Shown one piece after another: positions 11,442 to 20,341 of a stretch of 64,000 bases of DNA. Origin of the DNA: CAVSUR01 sp963846005 (GTDB lineage Bacteria > Actinomycetota > Actinomycetes > Streptosporangiales > Streptosporangiaceae); contig CAWJUH010000004.1 in NCBI GenBank assembly GCA_963846005.1, positions 62,001 to 126,000 on the forward strand. The letters are read 5' to 3'. A program made the position numbers and the translations under genes. Positions within the stretch are counted from its first letter, which is position 1. Each line of letters begins with the position of its first letter. A model generated the notes under the pieces. It was not told the DNA's origin. It did not search any database and was given only the letters and a program-made list of their open reading frames with translations.

Positions 11442-13190
11442 TCACTGCCCTTCGTCCGGCGGCGGCCCGCTGCCGGGCCGGGAGGAACGGGTAGCGGCCG
11501 CCGGGGGGTGAGCGGCGGCCGGAGCGGCCGGGACGGCAGCGTCCTGCTGCGGCCCGGCTTCTTGCTGATCAATGGTTTCTTCCGGCCCGCTCGGGCCGCG
11601 GGCGGTACCCGCCAGCGTGTCGCGCAACTGGCCGGACAGCTCGGCGAACTCGGCCTCCAGGCCGCCTGCGGCGTCCGAGCGGGCCAGCGCGCCGAGGTCC
11701 GCGATCGTGCCGCCATCCGCGCCGCGGTAGGCCCGGACGAACACCCGGCGGCGGCGCACCATGAACGACAGCAGCAGCCCGGCCAGCGCCGTCAGCGCCG
11801 AGATCAGGGCCGGCGCCTGGCCCGGGTCGTAGGTGATGGCCAGGCTGATCCACGGCCGGTACCCGGCGAACGTCAGCGTGCCCGCATGGCCAGGCAGCCG
11901 CATCGACTGGCCGGGGGCCAGTGGCTGCGGCGCGATCGGCAGCCGGTGCATCCGGCTGGTGTCGAGCTGGTAGACCGATTGCGAGGGGCCGCTGTTCATG
12001 CCCAGGTTCCCGGCGTAGCTGACCAGGCTGACCCGCGGCCGCAGCGCGGCCGGAAACGCCGATTCCAGCCGGCCGCTGACGTCCACCGCGGTCGGCAGGA
12101 ACACCCCGGCGAAGCCGAGCTGCTCGGGGCTGGCGTCCGGGACCTTCACGACCCCCGCGGAGATGAGGCTGGTCTGGTCGACCGGGATGAACGGCACCGT
12201 CCCGTCGAACACCACCTGCCCGGCCCCGTCGGTGACCCTGAACACCGGCGCGTAGCCATGCCCGATGATGAACACCCGGACCCCGTCCACCACCAGCGGG
12301 TGGTTGACCCGCAGGTCGTAGCGGCGGGCCGGGTCCTGCGGCAACGGGCGGTAGCTCAGCGCGGCCTGGTAGCTGACCGGCTGGCCCTGCTGCGGCACGA
12401 CGGCGGTCACGTAACTGGCGGTGAAGTGCCGCAGTGTGATGGAGAACGGCGCCAGATCGGCGCCGGAGACCAGGCGGCCGGGCCGGAAGACATCCAGCGA
12501 GGTCGGCGTGTTGCCGAACGAACTGCCCTGGACCAGCAGCTTGTTGGCCTTGTAGCCGAACAGGCCGCCGAGGCCGACCGAGGCGAGCAGGGCCAGCAGC
12601 GCGATGTGGAACAGCAGGTTGCCGATCTCGCGCAGGTAGCCCTTCTCCGCCGCGACCCAGCCGTCCCCGGTGCGCACCCGGAACCGGCGGGCGGCCAGCA
12701 GCGCGGCCGCGGCGCTGGTGGCCTGGCCCGGGGCCAGCGCGGTGGCGTAGCTGGCCGCGTGCGGCAGCCGGGCCAGCCGCCGCGGCGCCCGGGGCGGCGG
12801 CTGGCGGATGCCGCGCAGCAGCCGGAAGGTGCGCGGCAGCACGCACCCGGCGAGCGAGGCGAACAGCAGCAGGTAGATCGCCGCGAACCAGGGCGCGGCG
12901 AAGACGTCGAACAGCGACAGCCGGGCCAGCCACGGGGCCAGCGCCGGATGCGCGGCGTAGTACTGGCTGACCGCCGCCGGGTCGATGCCCTGCTGCGGCA
13001 GCACCGAGCCCGGCACGCTCGCGACCGCCAGCAGGAACAGCAGCACCAGGGCGGTGCGCATCGAGGTGAGCTGGCGCCACGCCCAGCGCAGCCAGCCGCC
13101 CGCGTGGCCCGCGGCCCCGCGGGCGGAGGCGGCCGGCCCGGGCGCGGGGGCGCCGGGGGGCGCCCCGGCCGGGGCGCGCAGCCCGGTCAC
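11442..13190 (-). CDS. resB: Cytochrome c biogenesis protein ResB
   Basis: ResB (Ccs1) holds the apocytochrome and reduces haem and substrate in the System II synthase. The 582-residue protein has four membrane segments (LTSMRTALVLLFLLAVAS, then FAAIYLLLFASLAGCVL, a third near LLFHIALLALLASVGLGGLF, and one near the C-terminus at LISALTALAGLLLSFMV) and the large extracytoplasmic domain between the third and fourth. RLSLFDVFAAPWF and PGSVLPQQGID near the start are ResB signatures. GTG 13190 is the only plausible start because an earlier GTG is closed by a stop. It lies 8 nt upstream of ccsB. A disordered Pro/Gln tail is species-specific. Confidence 0.93.
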   Translation of the reverse strand: MTGLRAPAGAPPGAPAPGPAASARGAAGHAGGWLRWAWRQLTSMRTALVLLFLLAVASVPGSVLPQQGIDPAAVSQYYAAHPALAPWLARLSLFDVFAAPWFAAIYLLLFASLAGCVLPRTFRLLRGIRQPPPRAPRRLARLPHAASYATALAPGQATSAAAALLAARRFRVRTGDGWVAAEKGYLREIGNLLFHIALLALLASVGLGGLFGYKANKLLVQGSSFGNTPTSLDVFRPGRLVSGADLAPFSITLRHFTASYVTAVVPQQGQPVSYQAALSYRPLPQDPARRYDLRVNHPLVVDGVRVFIIGHGYAPVFRVTDGAGQVVFDGTVPFIPVDQTSLISAGVVKVPDASPEQLGFAGVFLPTAVDVSGRLESAFPAALRPRVSLVSYAGNLGMNSGPSQSVYQLDTSRMHRLPIAPQPLAPGQSMRLPGHAGTLTFAGYRPWISLAITYDPGQAPALISALTALAGLLLSFMVRRRRVFVRAYRGADGGTIADLGALARSDAAGGLEAEFAELSGQLRDTLAGTARGPSGPEETIDQQEAGPQQDAAVPAAPAAAHPPAAATRSSRPGSGPPPDEGQ

Positions 13191-13218
13191 GGGGTCACCG
13201 CCGGGGCGGGCTGACTGG

Positions 13219-13893
13219 TCATGATCTTCCGGCCGCCACCTTGCCGATGAGCGCCTCCAGCCCCCGGTAGGACACCCCGCCCACCACCCGGGCGGCCACC
13301 CGGCCGCGCGCGTCGATGACCAGCGTGCTCGGGATGGCGTTCGGCGGCAGCGAGCCGTGGAAGTCCAGCGCGATCGTGTCCCCCGGGTCGCTCAGGCTCG
13401 GGTAGCTGAGGTTGAAGGTGCGCATGAACGCCTTCGCGGCGTCGGCGTTGTCGCTGATGTCCACGCCGAGGAAGCGGACCGGCGCGGACCGGTAGTGCCG
13501 GGCCAGCGCGGCGAGCGCCGGCGCCTCCTCGCGGCAGGGGGTGCACCACGATCCCCAGAAGTTCAGCACCAGGACCCGGCCGCGGTAGGACGCCAGGGTG
13601 ATCTTGCCGCCGGTCAGCGAGGTGCCCGTCACCGCGGGCGCGGCCGGGCGGGAGCCGGGGGCGAACGTGGTGGCGGTGCCGGCCCCGGACACGAAGCTCT
13701 TGCCGTTGCTGGCCACGGTGGACGCGCCGATCGCGCCGCCCTCGCAGCCCGCGGCGGCCAGCCCGGCCGCGGCGGTCAGCGCGGCCGCCGCCAGCGCGCG
13801 GCGGCCGCGCGCGCGGCCGGCGCGGCGGGCGGGGCGGGCGTGGCGGGCAGAACAAGCCGATGATCTCCTACAGCCGGTAGTACCTCGGACCAT
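13219..13893 (-). CDS. TlpA/ResA-type thioredoxin lipoprotein
   Basis: A membrane-anchored thiol-disulfide oxidoreductase expected to reduce apocytochrome c cysteines on the outer face. After a basic N-terminus comes a hydrophobic signal ending LAAAGC, a lipobox. The AhpC/TSA-type thioredoxin fold follows with the active site NFWGSWCTPCREEAPAL, then FLGVDISDNADAAKAF and the cis-Pro region PPNAIPSTLVID. It sits 28 nt upstream of resB in the same direction. Streptomyces loci usually have a ccdA electron carrier between these two genes; there is none here, so reducing power must come from a CcdA encoded elsewhere or another route. Confidence 0.92.
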   Translation of the reverse strand: MVRGTTGCRRSSACSARHARPARRAGRARGRRALAAAALTAAAGLAAAGCEGGAIGASTVASNGKSFVSGAGTATTFAPGSRPAAPAVTGTSLTGGKITLASYRGRVLVLNFWGSWCTPCREEAPALAALARHYRSAPVRFLGVDISDNADAAKAFMRTFNLSYPSLSDPGDTIALDFHGSLPPNAIPSTLVIDARGRVAARVVGGVSYRGLEALIGKVAAGRS

Positions 13894-13978
13894 TGTGCCG
13901 GACGCCGGGCCCCGGCCCGGCGGCGGGGCGGCCGGGCCGGTGGACGGGCCTGCCGGCGGGCGGGCGGCCGGGACCCGG

Positions 13979-14593
13979 TCACGCCCCGGCTACCTGGCCG
14001 GCGTCGCCCCCGGACGGCTCGGCGTAGCGGACGGCCGTCACCTTCCCGGCGGTGTAGATGAGGCTGGTGACGCTACCCAGCGCGCACTGCCGCCGCCGCG
14101 GGTCGTGCCACAGCCGGCGCCCCTCAGCCGCCCGCCGGGCCACCCAGATCGGCAGCTGGTGGCTGACGCACACTGCCTCGTGCCCGTCCGCCGCCTGCGC
14201 GGCCGCGGCCGCCGCGGCGAGGATCCGCCTGGCCACCCGCTGGTACGGCTCACCCCAGGACGGGCGCAGCGGGTTGCGCAGGTAATACCAGTGCCGGGGT
14301 TTGCGCAGCGAGCCGTCGCCGACCCCGAACGTCATCCCCTCGAAGTGGTTCCACGACTCGATCAGCCGGTCGTCGGTCTCGACCGGCAGGCCGAGCTGGG
14401 CGGAGATCGGCTCGGCCGTCTCCTGCGCCCGGGCCAGCGGGGACGAGCGCAGCACGGTGATGTCCCGGCCGGCCAGGAAGTCGGCCGCCGCCTTGGCCAT
14501 CATCCGGCCGTCCTCGGACAGGTGGTAGCCCGGGATGCGGCCGTAGATGACCCCGCGCGGGTTGGCTACCTCGCCGTGGCGGACGAGATGCAC
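13979..14593 (-). CDS. Histidine phosphatase (phosphoglycerate mutase-like) family protein
   Basis: A branch-1 histidine phosphatase: HLVRHGEVANP carries the catalytic RHG triad, LRSSPLARAQETAEPI and the second catalytic His in EAVCVSHQLPIWVARR follow, and WHDPRRRQCALGSVTSL is typical of the actinobacterial group next to cytochrome c genes. Substrate is unknown. The only in-frame start is GTG 14593 immediately before HLVRHGE, which is short compared with homologues that carry about ten more residues. A likely original start is ATG 14699 (MTEPSATGPAATGPA), one base out of frame after a 15-bp repeat, so an indel in the repeat is suspected. Downstream gap to the thioredoxin gene is 85 nt. Confidence 0.88.
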   Translation of the reverse strand: MHLVRHGEVANPRGVIYGRIPGYHLSEDGRMMAKAAADFLAGRDITVLRSSPLARAQETAEPISAQLGLPVETDDRLIESWNHFEGMTFGVGDGSLRKPRHWYYLRNPLRPSWGEPYQRVARRILAAAAAAAQAADGHEAVCVSHQLPIWVARRAAEGRRLWHDPRRRQCALGSVTSLIYTAGKVTAVRYAEPSGGDAGQVAGA

Positions 14594-14625
14594 GATCGCG
14601 TTCGGCGCAGGCCGGCTCCCGGCTC

Positions 14626-14684
14626 GGCGGCCCGGTCTCGGCCGGCCCGGTCTCGGCCGGCCCGGTCGCGGCCGGCCCGGTCGC
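14626..14684. repeat. 15-bp tandem repeat in the 5' region of the phosphatase gene
   Basis: Read on the minus strand from 14684: two copies of GCGACCGGGCCGGCC, then two of GAGACCGGGCCGGCC with the last one base short (GAGACCGGGCCGCC). Translated from ATG 14699 they give TGPA/E repeats. The missing base in the final copy coincides with the frame change noted for the phosphatase. Confidence 0.75.
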
Positions 14685-14775
14685 GGAAGGCTCAGTCATG
14701 GTCGGGCTTGCTCATAGTGTTCGCAGCCTACCGGCCGCAACCGGCTGATCTTGATGTAACGCCGGCGGCCGCGGC

Positions 14776-16080
14776 TCAGGCCAGCGCGGCGGCCGCGGCC
14801 CGGGCCGCGCCGGGCAGCGCCGCGGCGATCACGCTGATCGCCTCGTCGTCGTGCGCGGCCGAGCAGAACCACGCCTCGTAGCCCGACGGCGGCAGGTAGA
14901 CCCCGGCGTCCAGCATGGCGTGGAAGAACGCGGCGTAGGCGGGCGCGGACTGGGCCCGGGCCTGGCCGAAATCGCGGACCGGCTGGGCCAGCCCGAGGAA
15001 CACCGAGAACAGGCTGCCGGCCTGCTGCAGCCGGAACGGCACCCCGGCCTGCGTCAGCGCTTGCGCGGCCAGCCCGGCGACGGCCGCCGCGGCCTCGTCC
15101 ACCCGGGCGTAGACCTCGGGCGTGCAGGCCCGCAGGGTGGCCAGCCCGGCCGCCGCGGCCAGCGGGTTGCCCGACAGCGTGCCCGCCTGGTAGACCGGGC
15201 CGGCCGGGGCCAGCCGGTCCATGATCTCGGCCCGGCCGCCGAACGCCGCCGCGGGCAGGCCGCCGCCCATGACCTTGCCGAACGTCATCAGGTCGGCGGC
15301 TACCCGCTCGCGCCCGTACCAGCCCGAGCGGGTGACCCGGAAGCCGGTCAGCACCTCGTCCATGATCAGCAGCGCGCCGTACTCCCGGCACAGCGCGGCC
15401 AGCAGCTCGTTGAAGCCGGCCGCGGGCGGCACCACGCCCATGTTCGCCGGGCAGGCCTCGGTGATCACGCAGGCGATCTCGGGCCCGCGGCCGGCGAACG
15501 CCTCTCGCACCGCGTCCGGGTCGTTGTAGGGCAGCACGATCGTCTCGCCGGCCGCGGCGCCGGTGACGCCGGGCGAGTCGGGCAGGCCGAAGGTCGCCAC
15601 CCCGGACCCGGCCGCGGCCAGCAGCCCGTCGACGTGGCCGTGGTAGCAGCCGGCGAACTTGACTACCAGCCGCCGCCCGGTGAATCCGCGGGCCAGCCGC
15701 AGCGCCGTCATCGTGGCCTCGGTGCCGGAGTTGACCAGCCGGACCTTCTCGACCGGGGCGCGGGCGATGATCTCCTCGGCCAGGTCCACCTCGCCGGCCG
15801 TGGCGGTGCCGAATGAGGTGCCGCGGGCCGCGGCCCCGGTCACCGCGGCGATCACGCCGGGATGGGCGTGGCCGAGGATCATCGGCCCCCAGGAGCAGAC
15901 CAGGTCCACGTACCGGTGGCCGTCCGCGTCGGTCAGCCAGGCACCCTGGCCCGAGGTCATGAACACCGGCGTGCCGCCGACCGAGCCGAACGCCCGCACC
16001 GGCGAGTTCACCCCGCCGGGCAGTACCTTCTCGGCCCGCGAGAACAGCCCGGCGGACTCGGGCCGGCTCGAGTTCCCGCC
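14776..16080 (-). CDS. hemL: Glutamate-1-semialdehyde 2,1-aminomutase HemL
   Basis: HemL converts glutamate-1-semialdehyde to 5-aminolevulinate, the second step of the C5 haem pathway begun by HemA. It is a PLP aminotransferase-fold enzyme: VLPGGVNSPVRAFGSVGG, YVDLVCSWGPMILGHAHP, then LIMDEVLTGFRV, and the PLP lysine in MTFGKVMGGGLPAAAFGG. The conserved part covers about 430 residues, normal for the family. The start is unresolved: no ATG/GTG/TTG lies close upstream of the conserved NSSRPESAGLFSRAEK segment, and the next in-frame GTG (16290) would read through the prim-pol gene out of frame. I give 16080, just after a GAGGAGG sequence, as an approximate boundary. An indel at the junction is likely. 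Confidence 0.9.
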   Translation of the reverse strand, partial: GGNSSRPESAGLFSRAEKVLPGGVNSPVRAFGSVGGTPVFMTSGQGAWLTDADGHRYVDLVCSWGPMILGHAHPGVIAAVTGAAARGTSFGTATAGEVDLAEEIIARAPVEKVRLVNSGTEATMTALRLARGFTGRRLVVKFAGCYHGHVDGLLAAAGSGVATFGLPDSPGVTGAAAGETIVLPYNDPDAVREAFAGRGPEIACVITEACPANMGVVPPAAGFNELLAALCREYGALLIMDEVLTGFRVTRSGWYGRERVAADLMTFGKVMGGGLPAAAFGGRAEIMDRLAPAGPVYQAGTLSGNPLAAAAGLATLRACTPEVYARVDEAAAAVAGLAAQALTQAGVPFRLQQAGSLFSVFLGLAQPVRDFGQARAQSAPAYAAFFHAMLDAGVYLPPSGYEAWFCSAAHDDEAISVIAAALPGAARAAAAALA

Positions 16081-16745
16081 TCCTCGCAGGCGTCGGCGAG
16101 GAACTCCAGCAGCCGCAGGCCGTCCGGCGGGCGCTGCGGCGCGTCGTCCGGCGGGCGCAGCCAGCGGGCCTGCTGGCCGCCGGCCAGCCGGGACGGCGGG
16201 GCGAGCACGAAGCTGTTGCGGCAGTGCCAGCGCAGCCCGGTCACCTCGCCGATCATCTCCGGCTCGCAGTCCAGGTGGCACGACCACCACTCGTCCTCGG
16301 AGTCGGGCGCGCCCCTGGTCGCGACGAAGAAAAGCGCCCGGTCACCGGCGCTGACCGCGACCGGGCCGGGCGTGACCCCTGACTCGCGCATCCGGGCGAC
16401 GGCCGCCAGTCCGGCCCGGGCGGGCACGTCCAGCACGTCGAAGGTGCGGCCGGTGACCAGGATGATGTTGGCCCGCGGCTGCGCCAGCCACCAGCCGGCG
16501 ACCTGGCCGGGGTCGGTGCTGGCCTGCAGCTGCCAGGCCGGCGAGACCGGGTGGGCAGCCGGGTCGGGGCAGCCGACCCGGTCGCACGAGCAGGCGCGGG
16601 GCGAGCCGGCGGCATCGCGGCCGCGGGCCGGCGGGAACTCGCCGGCGCACACCGGCCAGCCGAGCCCGGCGTACCGGGCCGCCGCGGTCGCGATCCGCTG
16701 CCCGGTGGCCCGGCGGCGCCGGGACCGCAGCACCGTCTCGACCAT
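16008..16745 (-). CDS. Bifunctional DNA primase/polymerase N-terminal (prim-pol) family protein
   Basis: A 245-residue protein with the prim-pol-like N-terminal domain found beside hem genes in many actinobacteria: AAARYAGLGWPVCAGEFPPA, a Cys cluster CSCDRVGCPDPAAHP, WQLQASTDPGQVAGWWLAQP and NIILVTGRTFDVLDVPA. The acidic metal-binding pair expected in active prim-pols is not obvious beyond the DVLDVP stretch, so activity is uncertain. Start is ATG 16745. The sensible sequence ends at LLEFLADACEEA; the last ~25 residues (TRAGPSPP to YCPAG) lie inside hemL in another frame, so the true stop was probably near 16075 before an indel. Confidence 0.75.
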   Translation of the reverse strand: MVETVLRSRRRRATGQRIATAAARYAGLGWPVCAGEFPPARGRDAAGSPRACSCDRVGCPDPAAHPVSPAWQLQASTDPGQVAGWWLAQPRANIILVTGRTFDVLDVPARAGLAAVARMRESGVTPGPVAVSAGDRALFFVATRGAPDSEDEWWSCHLDCEPEMIGEVTGLRWHCRNSFVLAPPSRLAGGQQARWLRPPDDAPQRPPDGLRLLEFLADACEEAGTRAGPSPPGCSRGPRRYCPAG

Positions 16746-16824
16746 CGGCTCCTCTCCCCGCTCCTGCTGAGCACGCCCGCTGAGAACACCTCTGAGAACG
16801 ATTGTGGCACGCCGGGCGGGGGGC

Positions 16825-17808
16825 TCAGGCCAGCATCCGCGCGGCGTGCACCGCCCAGTAGGTGATGATGATGCCCGCGCCGGCCCGGCGGATGGCGGTC
16901 AGCGTCTCGGCGATGACCCGGTCCCGGTCCAGCCAGCCGTGGGCCGCCGCCGCCTCGACCATCGAGTACTCGCCGCTGACCTGGTAGGCGGCCACCGGCA
17001 GCCGCACCTCACGGGCGACCGCCGCGATGATGTCCAGGTAGGCCAGCGCGGGCTTGACCATGATGATGTCGGCGCCCTCGCCGACATCCAGCGCGACCTC
17101 GCGCAGCGCCTCCGCCGTGCTGCCGGGGTCCTGCTGGTAGGAGGCGCGGTCGCCGAACTGCGGGGCGCACTCGGCGGCATCGCGGAACGGCCCGTACAGC
17201 GCCGAGGAGTACTTGGCCGCGTAGGCGCAGATGGCGGTGCCGGTGAAGCCGCCGCCGTCCAGCGCGGACCTGATCGCGCCCACCTGGCCGTCCATCATCC
17301 CGCTCGGCGCCACCACCTGCGCGCCGGCGGCGGCCTGGGCCAGCGCGACCGAGGCGTACCGTGCCAGCGTGGCGTCGTTGTCCACTACGCCGTCTGGAGT
17401 CAGCACCCCGCAGTGCCCGTGGTCGGTGTACTCGTCCAGGCACAGGTCGGCCATCAGCACGGTGTCCCCGCCCACCTCGGCGGCCAGGTCGGCCAGCGCG
17501 AGCTGGACGATGCCGTCCGGGTCGTCGGCGGCCGAGCCGCGCGCGTCTTTCACCGCCGGGACGCCGAACACGATCAGCCCGCCGACCCCCGCGGCGGCGG
17601 CTTCGGCGGCGGCCTTGCGGGCGCTGTCGCGGGTGTGCTGCAGCACGCCCGGCATCGAGGCAACCGGGTGCGGCTCGCTGATGCCCTCCTTGACGAACAG
17701 CGGCAGCACCAGGTCGGCGGGGCGCACGTGGGTGGCCGCGACCAGCCGCCGCATCGCGGCGGTGCCGCGCAGCCGGCGCGGCCGGGATTGCGGGTAGCGG
17801 GCGGTCAT
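16825..17808 (-). CDS. hemB: Delta-aminolevulinic acid dehydratase HemB
   Basis: HemB condenses two 5-aminolevulinate molecules to porphobilinogen. The 327-residue protein has the two active-site lysines in ICAYAAKYSSALYGPFRDA and ADIIMVKPALAYLD, and the metal-binding loop MADLCLDEYTDHGHCGVLTP. One position often Cys in zinc enzymes is Asp here (CLDEYT), so the metal set may be modified. Start ATG 17808 lies 9 nt after the hemD stop. The gene is part of the leftward rex-hemA-hemC-hemD-hemB series. Confidence 0.96.
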   Translation of the reverse strand: MTARYPQSRPRRLRGTAAMRRLVAATHVRPADLVLPLFVKEGISEPHPVASMPGVLQHTRDSARKAAAEAAAAGVGGLIVFGVPAVKDARGSAADDPDGIVQLALADLAAEVGGDTVLMADLCLDEYTDHGHCGVLTPDGVVDNDATLARYASVALAQAAAGAQVVAPSGMMDGQVGAIRSALDGGGFTGTAICAYAAKYSSALYGPFRDAAECAPQFGDRASYQQDPGSTAEALREVALDVGEGADIIMVKPALAYLDIIAAVAREVRLPVAAYQVSGEYSMVEAAAAHGWLDRDRVIAETLTAIRRAGAGIIITYWAVHAARMLA

Positions 17809-17816
17809 CGGCGCCG

Positions 17817-19400
17817 TTACCTGATCCGGCGGCGGGCGCCGCGGCGCCGCTCGCTCGGCTTGCGCACCGGCTCGCCCGCCGCCACGGCAGCCTCGCGCAG
17901 CCCCGCCCCGTGCGCGGCCAGAGCGTCCACCAGCGCGGTCGCCGACGGGCGGCCGGCGAGCACGTCGACCCGCAGCCCGTACTCGGCCGCGGTCTTGGCC
18001 GTCTGCGGGCCGATCGCGGCGATCACCGTCACCGCGTGCGGCTTGCCGGCGATGCCGATCAGGTTCCGCACGGTGGACGACGAGGTGAACAGCACCGCGT
18101 CGAACCCGCCGCCCTTGATGGCCTCCCGGATCGGGGCCGGCGGCGGGGCCGCCCGGACCGTCCGGTAGGCGGTGACGTCCTCGGCCTCCCAGCCGAGCTC
18201 GGTGAGCCGGGCGACCAGGGCCTCGGTCGCGATGTCGGCCCGCGGCAGCAGCACCCGGTTGAGCGGGTCCAGCACGTCGTCGTAGGCCGGCCAGTCGGCG
18301 GCCAGGCCCTCGGCCGACTGCTCGCCCGAGGGCACCAGGTCCGGCATGATGCCGAACTGGCGCAGCGCCTGCCCGGTCTGCTCGCCCACGGCCGCGACCT
18401 TCACCCCGGCGAAGGCCCGCGCGTCCAGGCCGTACTCCTCGAACTTCTCCCTGATCGCCTTCACGGCGTTGACCGAGGTGAACGCGATCCACTGGTACCG
18501 GCCAGTGACCAGGCCTTTGACCGCCCGCTCCATCTGCTGCGGGGTGCGCGGCGGCTCCACCGCGATGGTCGGGACCTGCTCGGGCACCGCGCCGGCCGCG
18601 CGCAGCCGGTCGCATACCTCCGCGGCCTGCTCCTTGGTGCGCGGCACCAGCACCCGCCACCCGAACAGCGGCTTGGTCTCGAACCACGACAGGGCCCGCT
18701 GCGCGGTGACGCCGTCGCCGACCACCGCGATGGCCGGCCCGTGCGCGGTCAGCAGCGACACCCCGGCGGCCTTCAGGTCGGCGGCCACCGATCCGGCCGT
18801 GCCCAGCACCGTGTGCTGGTCGGTGGTGGTCCCGTTCCAGGTGATCGCGAGCGGCGCGGACTCGGGCCAGCCCGCCGCGACCAGCATCTTGCCCAGGTCC
18901 ACCGGGCCTGCCTCGGCGCCCAGGACGATCAGCGTGCCCGGGCCCGCGGTCAGCTTGCTCACCTCGGCGGCGTGGATGATCCGCACGTCGCCGCTGGCCG
19001 GCGAGGTCAGCGGGATGCCCGCATAGGCCGGCACCGCGGTGGCGGCCGGGACGCCCGGCACGATCTCGAAGGCGACCTTTGCCTTGGCGCACGCGCCCGC
19101 CTCGGCCGCGGCGGTGCCGAACAGCAGCGGGTCGCTGTCGAAGACGCGCACCGCGAGCTGGCCGGCCCGGGCCGCCTTGATCAGCGCCTTGCCGTCAGCG
19201 GCAGGCTCGCCGGCCTCGGTCACGCTCGCCTGGCCGCCGATGGCGGCGGCCAGCCGCCCGGTGAGCTCCGCCGCGCCGATCACCAGATCGGCGCGCTCGA
19301 GCAGCTGGGCGGCGCGGACCGTGAGCAGCCCCGCGTCGCCGGGGCCGGCGCCGACGAAGGCCACCAGGCCCCCGGACGGCGCTGACTGTGTGGGGTTCAT
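17817..19400 (-). CDS. hemD: Uroporphyrinogen-III C-methyltransferase / uroporphyrinogen-III synthase fusion
   Basis: A two-domain enzyme of 527 residues. Residues ~12-255 are a SUMT-type SAM methyltransferase (LVAFVGAGPGDAGLLTVRAA, then PGVPAATAVPAYAGIPLTSP), making precorrin-2/sirohydrochlorin precursors. Residues ~265-510 are HemD, which closes and inverts ring D (WRVLVPRTKEQAAEVCDRLR, then WIAFTSVNAVKAI and VLFTSSSTVRNLIG). The methyltransferase half diverges from canonical SUMT at several positions, as is common in actinobacterial fusions. Start ATG 19400 overlaps the hemC stop by 4 nt (ATGA). Fusion places branch-point methylation and ring closure on one polypeptide between HemC and HemB. 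Confidence 0.93.
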   Translation of the reverse strand: MNPTQSAPSGGLVAFVGAGPGDAGLLTVRAAQLLERADLVIGAAELTGRLAAAIGGQASVTEAGEPAADGKALIKAARAGQLAVRVFDSDPLLFGTAAAEAGACAKAKVAFEIVPGVPAATAVPAYAGIPLTSPASGDVRIIHAAEVSKLTAGPGTLIVLGAEAGPVDLGKMLVAAGWPESAPLAITWNGTTTDQHTVLGTAGSVAADLKAAGVSLLTAHGPAIAVVGDGVTAQRALSWFETKPLFGWRVLVPRTKEQAAEVCDRLRAAGAVPEQVPTIAVEPPRTPQQMERAVKGLVTGRYQWIAFTSVNAVKAIREKFEEYGLDARAFAGVKVAAVGEQTGQALRQFGIMPDLVPSGEQSAEGLAADWPAYDDVLDPLNRVLLPRADIATEALVARLTELGWEAEDVTAYRTVRAAPPPAPIREAIKGGGFDAVLFTSSSTVRNLIGIAGKPHAVTVIAAIGPQTAKTAAEYGLRVDVLAGRPSATALVDALAAHGAGLREAAVAAGEPVRKPSERRRGARRRIR

Positions 19401-20341
19401 GGGCTTTCGTCCCCGCTGGTGATGTGCCCCGCGGGCACGTTCGTATATCGTCCCGCGCCGCGCGCGAGCAGGTCGGCGGCCACGGCGGCGCCGAGGCGCT
19501 CCGCCTCGGCCGCCGGGCCGCGCGCGCTCCCGCGCAGTGCCGTCTCCCCGGCTGCGGCCGCGACAACCGCCCGCAGCCGCAGGGTCTCGTTCCCGGCGGC
19601 ATAAGCGCCGACCGGAGCGGTGCAGCCCGCTTGCAGCGTAGCGAGCAGGGCACGCTCGGCGGTGACGGCCGCGCGGCTCGGCGGGTCTTCCACCCGGCCG
19701 AGCAGGTCCGCCAGTTCCGGCCGCCCGTCCTGGCATTCGACCGCGAGCGCGCCCTGGCCGGGCGCGGGCAGCATCTCATCTGGCTCGAAGACCTGCGTGA
19801 CCGCGTCCAGCCGCCCGATCCTGGCCAGCCCGGAGTAGGCGAGCACCACGGCGTCGACCTCGCCGGCGGCGATCTTGGCGAGCCGGGTGCCCGCGCTGCC
19901 GCGGATCGGCACCGGCGCGATATCGGGCCGCAGCATCAGCAGCTGCGCGGCGCGGCGCGGCGACCCGGTGCCGATCCGGGCGCCGGGCGGCAGGTCGGCC
20001 AGCTTCGCGCCGCCCGCCGCGACCAGGGCATCGCGAGGGTCGTCGCGGGCCGGGACCGCGGCCAGCACGATGCCGGGCTGGCGGCCGGTTGGCAGGTCCT
20101 TCAGCGAGTGCACGGCCAGGTCGACCTGGCCGGCCAGCAGGCTGCGGCGCAGCGCGCTGACGAACACCCCGGTGCCGCCGATCTGGGTCAGCTGCGCCTG
20201 GCTGGCGTCGCCGAGCGTGCTGATGCCGGCCAGCTCGACCGCGCGGCCGGTCAGCCGGGTGATCTGCCCGGCCACGGCCCGGGACTGGGCCATCGCCATC
20301 GGGCTCTTGCGGGTGCCGAGGCGCAGCGGGGCGGCGGTCAT
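19397..20341 (-). CDS. hemC: Porphobilinogen deaminase HemC
   Basis: HemC polymerises four porphobilinogens into hydroxymethylbilane. 314 residues: LRLGTRKSPMAMAQSRAVAG, VDLAVHSLKDLPT, RIGTGSPRRAAQLL and the dipyrromethane-cofactor cysteine in LLATLQAGCTAPVGAYA. EMLPAPGQGALAVEC is also conserved. ATG 20341 overlaps the hemA stop (ATGA) and its own stop overlaps the hemD start, so hemA, hemC and hemD are translationally coupled. Confidence 0.97.
   Translation of the reverse strand: MTAAPLRLGTRKSPMAMAQSRAVAGQITRLTGRAVELAGISTLGDASQAQLTQIGGTGVFVSALRRSLLAGQVDLAVHSLKDLPTGRQPGIVLAAVPARDDPRDALVAAGGAKLADLPPGARIGTGSPRRAAQLLMLRPDIAPVPIRGSAGTRLAKIAAGEVDAVVLAYSGLARIGRLDAVTQVFEPDEMLPAPGQGALAVECQDGRPELADLLGRVEDPPSRAAVTAERALLATLQAGCTAPVGAYAAGNETLRLRAVVAAAAGETALRGSARGPAAEAERLGAAVAADLLARGAGRYTNVPAGHITSGDESP

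Noticed and set aside
9920..11494. 524-residue plus-strand frame opposite ccsB
   Set aside because: Only its first ~100 codons touch the real PLDc_N gene, out of frame. The rest is antisense to ccsB and resB and has shadow composition.
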